A stretch of 11,835 nt of DNA from Comamonadaceae bacterium CG_4_10_14_3_um_filter_60_75 (GTDB taxonomy: Bacteria > Pseudomonadota > Gammaproteobacteria > Burkholderiales > Burkholderiaceae_C), in contig PFKL01000195.1 in NCBI GenBank assembly GCA_002784245.1, positions 1 through 11,835 on the forward strand, in the 5' to 3' direction. The notes beneath the pieces were generated by a model that was not told the origin of the DNA, searched no databases, and saw nothing but the letters and a program-made list of their open reading frames with translations. Position numbers and translations under genes: made by a program. Of this stretch, positions 6,824 through 11,835 are shown in pieces (positions within the stretch are counted from its first letter, which is position 1; each line of letters starts with the position of its first letter).

Positions 6824-7615
6824 TCAATTCAAGCTGTTGGATGCCGCACCAGAGGAGCTTGCAGAACCATCGTTGGCGATACTTTCGATCCACGCCGGGT
6901 CGCCCAGCGATAGCGGACCAAACAACAAATTCTTTTCTTCGGCGCTGACTGCCAGCATGGGTTGTGGCTCAATGCACACCCGGTTGCGGCCTTCGGTCTT
7001 GGCGCGGTAGAGCTCAATGTCAGCACGGTCTAGCCACAGTTCCGGAGTGGAACGTACCCAACGCGGCGCGTAGGCACCGCCGATGCTGATGGTGACTTTC
7101 AGGTGCTCGCCGGTTGGCAAGGGCTGGGCGAGTGCGCCAACGGTTTCGCGTATCCGCTCGGCCACCTGTTGGCCGTAAAGCCCCTGGCAACTCGGCAAAA
7201 TAATGACGAACTCCTCGCCGCCAAATCGGGCCACCGTGTCCATCGGGCGCACGCAACTCGCCAGAGCCTTGGCCACGCCTTGCAAGACGAGATCGCCTAC
7301 CGGGTGACCATGGGTGTCGTTGACCTTCTTGAAGTGGTCAATATCGAGCATCAATAACAAGGCGGGTTCGCCCGAACGTGCCACCATTTCAATCTCGCGC
7401 ATCAAGACGTTTTGGAAATAGCGGCGGTTAGCCAGGCCCGTCAACGGGTCTTTGAGCGACAACTCACCGAGCTTGTCGATCATTGTCTGCAGGTACGATG
7501 TGGCCCCGGCGGCAGGGTCGGGCAAGGTCTGGGCGCTGTGTTCCAGCAGCGCACGTGCATCGTCGAGCTTGAGCTCGCGCAGATCAACCAGAAATGAGGC
7601 GGACGAAGAAGTCAA
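6824..7615 (-). CDS. GGDEF-domain diguanylate cyclase
   Basis: Makes cyclic di-GMP from two GTP. The 263-residue protein has a short N-terminal region (1-50) with no recognisable sensor or membrane helix, then a full GGDEF domain. Features are DPLTGLANRR at 56-65, the metal-binding D91 in LDIDHFKKVND, the active loop GGEEF at 132-136, and an inhibitory RxxD site (R123-D126) placed exactly five residues before it. The C-terminal AKTEGRNRV is also normal. The start is a TTG at 7615 with an AAGGG ribosome site at 7622-7626. It probably needs a partner or input through its N-terminus. It is co-transcribed with the MinD-like gene 6 nt downstream. It should be active and product-inhibited. Confidence 0.93.
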   Translation of the reverse strand: MTSSSASFLVDLRELKLDDARALLEHSAQTLPDPAAGATSYLQTMIDKLGELSLKDPLTGLANRRYFQNVLMREIEMVARSGEPALLLMLDIDHFKKVNDTHGHPVGDLVLQGVAKALASCVRPMDTVARFGGEEFVIILPSCQGLYGQQVAERIRETVGALAQPLPTGEHLKVTISIGGAYAPRWVRSTPELWLDRADIELYRAKTEGRNRVCIEPQPMLAVSAEEKNLLFGPLSLGDPAWIESIANDGSASSSGAASNSLN

Positions 7616-7621
7616 GACAAA

Positions 7622-7626
7622 CCCTT
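7622..7626 (-). promoter_or_regulatory. Ribosome site fixing the TTG start of the GGDEF gene
   Basis: On the minus strand AAGGG lies 6 nt before the TTG at 7615, and no ATG or GTG start in frame competes near it. This supports the rare TTG start. Confidence 0.6.
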
Positions 7627-7744
7627 GTTGGACGATTTGAGTCTAACAGGTTGATTTGGCGGCTGGCGCTTGCAGGAGGTGGGATTTTTGCTATCGATTC
7701 TGTGCTTTTGATCCTGCGCTGGACGTGGGCATTGATGTTTTCTC

Positions 7745-7750
7745 AAGAGG
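7745..7750 (+). promoter_or_regulatory. Ribosome site fixing the start of the thermonuclease gene
   Basis: AAGAGG is 8 nt before the ATG at 7759. It supports this start over the in-frame upstream ATGs at 7594 and 7735, and over 7786, whose AAGGG lies only 4 nt away. Confidence 0.6.
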
Positions 7751-7758
7751 TGTTTTGC

Positions 7759-8298
7759 ATGTGCAATGGGGGGTTCAAGGGCAAGATGCTGCGCTGGTTG
7801 GTGGCTGGCGTATTGCTGATCAGTGGGGTCGGTGCCGGTGCTGAGGTCTTTTTGGCGCGGGCCACGGCGGTGCCCGACGGCGACACCCTCTGGGTGCAGC
7901 CACAGGCCGGTGGCGCGCCGCGCAAACTGCGTCTGCAAGGTATCGACGCCCCCGAGATTTGCCAGCACGGTGGGGTAGCCTCGCGTGATGCGCTGCGTAG
8001 CTTGGTGGACCAAGCGCTGCTGCGCGTTGACGTCAGGTACCAGGATGACTACGGGCGCGGCCTGGCCCGCATCCAGGTGGACGGGAAGGACGTGGGGGCC
8101 AGGTTGGTCGCCGACGGTCAGGCATGGTCGTCACGCTGGCGGCGCAGTCCGGGCCCTTACGCAGCGCAGGAGGCTGCGGCTCGGGCGGGCGGCCTGGGTG
8201 TGTTCTCCCAACCCCAGCCCGAACTGCCGCGCAACTTTCGCCGACGCAACGGCAGTTGCTACGTCAGCGCCGCTGACGGCAGTTTTAAACTGAAATAA
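7759..8298 (+). CDS. Secreted thermonuclease-like (SNase/TNase) nuclease
   Basis: A staphylococcal-nuclease-fold protein expected to cut DNA or RNA outside the cytoplasm. With the ATG at 7759 it has 179 residues. The first 28 form a signal peptide: K7/K9/R12, a hydrophobic stretch 13-24, and AGA before a likely cut at A28/E29. The SNase core keeps the catalytic counterparts R58 (RLQGIDAPE), D63, E66 and R100 (YGRGLAR), and a calcium-type acidic pair in VPDGDTLWV. Two cysteines (C68 in EICQHGG and one near the C-terminus) could form a disulphide after export. The open frame extends upstream to 7594, but that part looks like random translation. The gene is divergent from the GGDEF gene and overlaps the converging moeB-like gene by 14 bp at the 3' end. 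Confidence 0.88.
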   Translation: MCNGGFKGKMLRWLVAGVLLISGVGAGAEVFLARATAVPDGDTLWVQPQAGGAPRKLRLQGIDAPEICQHGGVASRDALRSLVDQALLRVDVRYQDDYGRGLARIQVDGKDVGARLVADGQAWSSRWRRSPGPYAAQEAAARAGGLGVFSQPQPELPRNFRRRNGSCYVSAADGSFKLK

Positions 8299-8306
8299 CG
8301 CTGCCG
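8277..8306. repeat. Nested inverted repeats at overlapping convergent gene ends
   Basis: CGGCAG (8277-8282) pairs with CTGCCG (8301-8306). Inside lies the near-palindrome CAGTTT-T-AAACTG (8280-8292), which overlaps the outer left arm, so only one of the two can form. The element covers both stop codons. It could help end transcription in both directions, but there is no clean T tract. Confidence 0.3.
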
Positions 8307-9043
8307 CAAACCGGGCAGGTCGGGTTGCGTTGCAACTGCACTTCGGTAAAAGCCATGGCGCGACCGTCGAGCATCAGCAACTTGCCAACCAATGGCTGGC
8401 CAGCACCGCTGATGAGCTTGAGTGCTTCGGCGGCCTGGATGGTGCCGATGATGCCCACCAGCGGTGCGAACACACCCATGGTGGCGCAGCGGGTTTCCTC
8501 AAAGCTGTTTTCGGGCGGAAAGACGCACGCGTAGCAGGGCGACTGGGCGTTGCGGTGGTCATACACGCACACCTGCCCGTCAAAACGGATCGCTGCGCCC
8601 GATACCAGCGGTTTGCTGTGGGCGACGCAGGCAGCGTTGATGGCGTGGCGGGTGACAAAGTTGTCGCAGCAGTCGATCACCACGTCGGCCTGCGCCACCA
8701 AGGTGTCAAGCAGAACAGCGTCAGCGGGGGCCTGGATGGCATTGACGATCACGCCTGGATTCAATGCGCCGATAGCGGTCTGGATGGACGTGACCTTGGC
8801 GCTGCCCACGCGCGCAACGGTGTGGGCAATCTGGCGCTGCAGGTTGGTCAGGTCCACGCTGTCGTGGTCCACCACCGTGATCTGGCCAACGCCAGCCGAG
8901 CCCAAATAGAGCGCCACCGGTGAGCCCAGCCCACCGGCACCGATGATCAACGCGTGTGCATCGGTGATGCGCTGTTGACCTTCAACGCCAATCTCGTTGA
9001 GCAGGATGTGGCGCGAGTACCGCAGCAGGTCGTCGTCTGTCAT
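8285..9043 (-). CDS. moeB: MoeB/ThiF-family sulfur-carrier adenylyltransferase
   Basis: E1-like enzyme that adenylates the C-terminal glycine of a small sulfur carrier: MoaD for molybdopterin, or ThiS for thiazole. The 252-residue protein shows the nucleotide loop GAGGLG at 35-40, R70 in NLQRQ, K83, the catalytic D127 (CCDNF), C186 in TRCATMG (equivalent to the conserved E. coli MoeB cysteine) and two CxxC zinc pairs at C170/C173 and C243/C246. The RYSRHILL start (8-15) is typical of MoeB. There is no rhodanese domain. MoeB and ThiF cannot be separated with certainty by sequence, and no moa or thi gene is nearby. The gene lies 21 nt after the S41 peptidase gene and is probably co-transcribed with it. 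The start has no clear Shine-Dalgarno sequence. Confidence 0.85.
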   Translation of the reverse strand: MTDDDLLRYSRHILLNEIGVEGQQRITDAHALIIGAGGLGSPVALYLGSAGVGQITVVDHDSVDLTNLQRQIAHTVARVGSAKVTSIQTAIGALNPGVIVNAIQAPADAVLLDTLVAQADVVIDCCDNFVTRHAINAACVAHSKPLVSGAAIRFDGQVCVYDHRNAQSPCYACVFPPENSFEETRCATMGVFAPLVGIIGTIQAAEALKLISGAGQPLVGKLLMLDGRAMAFTEVQLQRNPTCPVCGSVISV

Positions 9044-9064
9044 TGGTCGGCGCGGCCGTGGCTG

Positions 9065-10534
9065 CTAATTTTCTTTTTTCTCTTCGGCGCGCTCGACCTG
9101 CGTCTTGCTCACCAGCACCGGCAGGCCCTTGAGCTGTTTGATGGCCTGTTGCAGCTGGAAGTCTTTTTCTGAGCCGTAAACTGGCAGCTGCCGTTCAGAC
9201 GCCGGTTTTTTCATCTCTTCTTCGAGTTTCTTGCGCGCCTCTTCACGCGCTTTTTCGCGGGCGGCGTCCTTTTCTTCGTTGCCCTGGCCGCTGGTCAAGT
9301 GTTTTTCAAGGTCGGCTTCGCGGGTGCGCAAGGCGGCAAACAGGTTACCTTCCTCAGACTCGTCGACCATCACGTCAGGGACGATGCCTTTGGCCTGAAT
9401 GGAGCGCCCGCTGGGCGTGTAGTAACGGCTGGTGGTGAGCTTGAGCGCTGCGGTCGGGCAGTTGTCCATGCGAAACGCCGGGTCCAGACACACCGCTGTC
9501 TGCACCGAGCCCTTGCCAAAGGTCTGGCTGCCCATCAGCTTGGCGCGCTGGTGGTCTTGCAAGGCGCCCGCGACGATTTCGCTGGCCGAGGCTGAGCCCT
9601 CATTGACCAGCACCACCAGCGGGATTTTTTTCAACGCGCCGTTGGTCACCTCGTCAAGCCGTTTCAGCGGGTCGGTACCGTGGCGCGCGTAGTAGCGCGG
9701 CGAGGCTTTGTAGGTGAACTTGCTCTCGGGTAACTGGCCGTTGGCCGAGACCACGGTCACGTTTTCGGGCAGGAACGCCGCCGAAATCGCCACCGCTGCG
9801 TCCAGGTAACCCCCCGGGTCGTTGCGCAAGTCGAGCACCAGGCCCTTGAGCTTGGGGTCTTGCTTGTACAGGTCTTCCACCTTGCGCGCGAAGTCGGCGA
9901 CGGTGCGCTCCTGGAACTGGCTCAAGCGTACCCAACCATAGCCCGATTCGATCAACTTGGCCTTGACGCTCTGGGTCTTGATGACCTCGCGGACGATGGT
10001 CACGCTGAAGGTGCGGTTTTCGTCCTTGCGGAAAATACTCAAGGCCACCTTGGTGTCGGGCTCGCCGCGCATGCGCTTGACACCTTCGTTGAGCGTCATG
10101 CCCTTGACTGGCGTGTCGTCAATCTTGACGATCAGGTCATTGGGTTTGAGACCGGCACGAAAAGCCGGAGAGTCTTCAATCGGCGAGACCACCTTGATCA
10201 GGCCATCTTCTTGCGATATCTCAATGCCGACGCCGACAAACTTGCCGGTGGTGCCTTCGTTGAAGTCTTTCAGCGTCTTCTTGTCCATGTAGACCGAGTG
10301 CGGGTCCAGCCCGGACACCATGCCGGCAATGGCGTCGGTGATGAGCTTTTTCTCGTCGACCGGCTCGACGTAATTCGACTTGACCATGCTGAACACCGCC
10401 GCCAACTGTTGCAGCTCTTCCAGCGGCAGCGGTGCCAGCGTGCCCCGGGCCACCGTCTGCAGCGACACGCTGGCCAGCGCACCCGCCAAAGCACCAATTG
10501 ACAGCAACCCGGCAATTTTCAGTTTTTGACCCAT
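9065..10534 (-). CDS. ctpA: S41 C-terminal processing peptidase
   Basis: Periplasmic serine protease of the Ctp/Prc type that trims or degrades proteins from the C-terminus, often in envelope maintenance. The 489-residue protein starts with a signal sequence or anchor (hydrophobic about 7-24). A helical segment follows, then a PDZ domain (about 95-180), then the S41 domain. The Ser-Lys dyad is S316 (GSASASE) and K341 (FGKGSVQ), 25 residues apart as in known Ctps, with Q345 four residues later. C349 and C359 could form a disulphide. The tail from about 403 to 448 is highly charged and probably a coiled coil. Downstream of gpmA and upstream of the moeB-like gene on the same strand. A near-perfect 11-bp direct repeat lies just upstream of its start. 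Confidence 0.95.
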   Translation of the reverse strand: MGQKLKIAGLLSIGALAGALASVSLQTVARGTLAPLPLEELQQLAAVFSMVKSNYVEPVDEKKLITDAIAGMVSGLDPHSVYMDKKTLKDFNEGTTGKFVGVGIEISQEDGLIKVVSPIEDSPAFRAGLKPNDLIVKIDDTPVKGMTLNEGVKRMRGEPDTKVALSIFRKDENRTFSVTIVREVIKTQSVKAKLIESGYGWVRLSQFQERTVADFARKVEDLYKQDPKLKGLVLDLRNDPGGYLDAAVAISAAFLPENVTVVSANGQLPESKFTYKASPRYYARHGTDPLKRLDEVTNGALKKIPLVVLVNEGSASASEIVAGALQDHQRAKLMGSQTFGKGSVQTAVCLDPAFRMDNCPTAALKLTTSRYYTPSGRSIQAKGIVPDVMVDESEEGNLFAALRTREADLEKHLTSGQGNEEKDAAREKAREEARKKLEEEMKKPASERQLPVYGSEKDFQLQQAIKQLKGLPVLVSKTQVERAEEKKEN

Positions 10535-10548
10535 CTTGATTCCAGTAT

Positions 10549-10573
10549 GTGAACGAACGCTAGTGAATGAACG
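10549..10573. repeat. 11-bp direct repeat upstream of ctpA (candidate operator)
   Basis: GTGAACGAACG (10549-10559) and GTGAATGAACG (10563-10573) differ at one base and are separated by CTA, so the period is 14 bp. They lie 15-39 bp upstream of the ctpA ATG in the 96-bp gap behind gpmA. Such spacing could suit a regulator binding in tandem, but no family is assigned. Confidence 0.4.
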
Positions 10574-10630
10574 AGGCCTGCTTGGAGTCGCGCTTTGCGC
10601 CCGGGTTCCATTGCGCGCGTGTCAAGTTTT

Positions 10631-11374
10631 TCAGTGCTTGCCTTGCGCCGCTACCGCAGCAGCTGCCTTGGCTGCAGCCTCAGCGTCGCCCAGATAGTAG
10701 TGGCGAATCGGTTTGAGCTCATCGTCGAGCTCGTAAACCAACGGGATGCCATTGGGGATATTCAGGCCAACAATGTCGTCGTCCGAGATGTTGTCGAGGT
10801 ATTTCACCAGTGCGCGGATCGAATTGCCGTGCGCAGCCACCACCACGCGTTTGCCCAATTTGATGGCCGGGGCCAGGGCATCGCTCCAGAACGGCATGAC
10901 GCGCGCCACCGTGTCTTTCAGGCACTCGGTCAGCGGTATTTGTTCGGGTTTGAGCCTGGCGTAGCGCACATCGCCACGTTCGCAGCGCGGGTCGCTGGGC
11001 GCCAATGCAGGCGGCGGCGTGTCGTAACTGCGCCGCCAGCTCAGCACCTGCGCGTCGCCGTACTGTTTGGCCATATCGGATTTATTGAGGCCCTGCAAGG
11101 CGCCGTAATGGCGTTCGTTCAAGCGCCAGCTGTTGACCACCGGCAGCCAGGTGCGGTCCATCTCGTCGAGCACGTGCCAGAGGGTGCGGGTGGCGCGTTT
11201 GAGGACGCTGGTGTACGCCACGTCAAAGTCGTAGCCCTCGGCCTTGAGCAGGCGCCCGGCGTTTTTGGCTTGCGCCAGACCCAGGGGCGTCAGGTCGACG
11301 TCGGTCCAGCCGGTGAAGCGGTTTTCAAGGTTCCAGGTGGATTCACCGTGGCGAATGAGAACAAGTTTGTACAT
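10631..11374 (-). CDS. gpmA: 2,3-bisphosphoglycerate-dependent phosphoglycerate mutase
   Basis: Interconverts 3- and 2-phosphoglycerate in glycolysis and gluconeogenesis. The 247-residue protein has the phospho-acceptor H9 in LIRHGES, E87 in NERHYG and the second histidine H182 in AAHGNS, each two residues earlier than in E. coli GpmA (H11, E89, H184). The central YDTPPP (117-122) is also diagnostic. The C-terminal tail from about 231 is alanine-rich and is not part of the active site. The ATG at 11374 lacks a good Shine-Dalgarno sequence, but the MYKLVLIRHG start is the family norm. The ctpA gene follows after 96 bp on the same strand; no T-rich terminator is seen in between, so read-through is possible. 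It is divergent from a rhodanese gene. Confidence 0.97.
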   Translation of the reverse strand: MYKLVLIRHGESTWNLENRFTGWTDVDLTPLGLAQAKNAGRLLKAEGYDFDVAYTSVLKRATRTLWHVLDEMDRTWLPVVNSWRLNERHYGALQGLNKSDMAKQYGDAQVLSWRRSYDTPPPALAPSDPRCERGDVRYARLKPEQIPLTECLKDTVARVMPFWSDALAPAIKLGKRVVVAAHGNSIRALVKYLDNISDDDIVGLNIPNGIPLVYELDDELKPIRHYYLGDAEAAAKAAAAVAAQGKH

Positions 11375-11410
11375 GATCGGTTGGGGGCTCTGGGGAAAGG
11401 GTGGTACAGC

Positions 11411-11420
11411 ATTCTAAAAT
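11411..11420. promoter_or_regulatory. Overlapping divergent -10 elements, gpmA / rhodanese
   Basis: The ten bases ATTCTAAAAT read TAAAAT on the plus strand (11415-11420, toward the rhodanese gene) and TAGAAT on the minus strand (11416-11411, toward gpmA). Both resemble sigma70 -10 hexamers and lie 37 bp from their start codons. No good -35 was found for either direction at 16-18 bp. Confidence 0.4.
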
Positions 11421-11445
11421 GCCCGGTTAAGCTCCCTCTCTTTAC

Positions 11446-11450
11446 AAGGA
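11446..11450 (+). promoter_or_regulatory. Ribosome site for the rhodanese gene
   Basis: AAGGA ends 7 nt before the GTG at 11458 and supports that non-ATG start. The ATG at 11449 is in another frame and reaches a stop after three codons. Confidence 0.6.
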
Positions 11451-11457
11451 TGTGCAA

Positions 11458-11835
11458 GTGAAATTTATTCTCGATAACTGGATGCTGATGGCTGTGGCAT
11501 TGTCAGCCGGGGGCATGTTGCTGTGGCCCACGTTGGGCCGTGGCGGCCCGGGTGCGTTGACACCCGACGCCGCGGTGTTGCTGATGAACCGTGAAAAAGC
11601 CGTGGTGATCGACGTCTGCGAGCCCGCAGAGTTTGCTGCGGGTCACGTGGTGGGTGCAAAAAACATACCGCTGGCCAACCTGGAGGGCAAATTGGCGACT
11701 GCCGTCAAAAACAAGGCCACGCCGCTGATTCTGGTCTGCAAGTCGGGTGCGCGCAGCAGCCGTGCCGTGGCCGCCGCCAAAAAGCTCGGATTTGAGAAAG
11801 TGCAGTCGCTCTCTGGTGGCATGGCTGCCTGGCGC
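11458..11835 (+). CDS. Membrane-anchored rhodanese-like protein (YibN-like), 3'-truncated by window edge
   Basis: Single-domain rhodanese, a sulfur-transfer fold. The visible 126 residues start at a GTG. A hydrophobic segment at about 8-23 is a likely membrane anchor. The rhodanese domain begins near residue 34 and includes the DVCEPAEF motif (52-59, with Cys where Arg is common), GH at 62-63 and the active-site loop C94-K-S-G-A-R-S. The later SGGMAAWR (119-126) is the usual domain end, so only a short tail is missing. E. coli yibN has the same build and lies beside a phosphoglycerate mutase gene, grxC and secB; here the gene is divergent from gpmA. Downstream grxC and secB are therefore predicted outside the window. 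C94 indicates an active enzyme; the sulfur acceptor is unknown. Confidence 0.88.
   Translation, partial: MKFILDNWMLMAVALSAGGMLLWPTLGRGGPGALTPDAAVLLMNREKAVVIDVCEPAEFAAGHVVGAKNIPLANLEGKLATAVKNKATPLILVCKSGARSSRAVAAAKKLGFEKVQSLSGGMAAWR

Noticed and set aside
7594..7758. N-terminal extension of the thermonuclease frame
   Set aside because: It would overlap the divergent GGDEF start and put 55 residues before a clear signal peptide. The AAGAGG site before the ATG at 7759 decides the start.
9860..10501. 213-residue plus-strand frame opposite ctpA
   Set aside because: Antisense to the conserved PDZ and N-terminal part of ctpA; no motif seen.
10590..10600. GCGC-TTT-GCGC mini-hairpin between gpmA and ctpA as a terminator
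   Set aside because: Only four base pairs and no T run on either strand.
10619..10624. Minus-strand TTGACA behind gpmA as the ctpA promoter
   Set aside because: The position 17 bp downstream reads GGGCGC, not a -10.
10595..11461. 288-residue open frame opposite gpmA
   Set aside because: Antisense to an intact gpmA; its length comes from GC-rich codon bias. The translation has no recognisable domain, and there is no ribosome site.

Overview
This window looks like ordinary chromosome from a beta-proteobacterium, most likely Burkholderiales/Comamonadaceae (Rhodoferax/Polaromonas-like). That placement is inferred from the GC-rich coding style, the gene neighbourhoods (nudB after aspS; gpmA, an S41 peptidase and a MoeB-like gene in series; a membrane rhodanese divergent from gpmA) and the protein sequences. 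It is not a database result. I saw no rRNA, tRNA, insertion sequence, prophage or CRISPR. The genes are densely packed, and the largest non-coding stretch is about 143 bp.

Left block (+ strand, 1-5965): the 3' part of aspS; a hairpin-rich gap; then nudB, an EEP-family phosphodiesterase and clsB, joined by 4- and 8-nt overlaps. A short AT-rich gap carrying a plausible sigma70 promoter follows. Next come folE, a stand-alone BLUF blue-light photoreceptor and a DUF429 protein, with a 3-nt gap and then an 8-nt overlap. FolE and NudB catalyse consecutive pterin/folate steps, although about 2 kb and two lipid/phosphodiesterase genes separate them.

Middle block (- strand, 5978-7615): a GGDEF diguanylate cyclase with intact active and inhibitory sites lies upstream of an orphan MinD/FlhG-like ATPase. 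This looks like a two-gene c-di-GMP/positioning or motility unit. It converges on the DUF429 gene, and a 9-bp perfect inverted repeat spans the junction.

Right block: a secreted staphylococcal-nuclease-like protein (+), convergent and overlapping by 14 bp with a MoeB-like adenylyltransferase (-). Behind the latter on the - strand are an S41 C-terminal processing peptidase and gpmA. Divergent from gpmA is a membrane-anchored rhodanese (+) cut by the window end.

Most of this is housekeeping. The part most worth a second look is the folE-BLUF-DUF429 cassette, which joins a photoreceptor to pterin synthesis and a conserved protein of unknown role. It lies 1.7 kb from a diguanylate cyclase paired with a MinD-like ATPase. 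I did not find anything that is clearly a new system.
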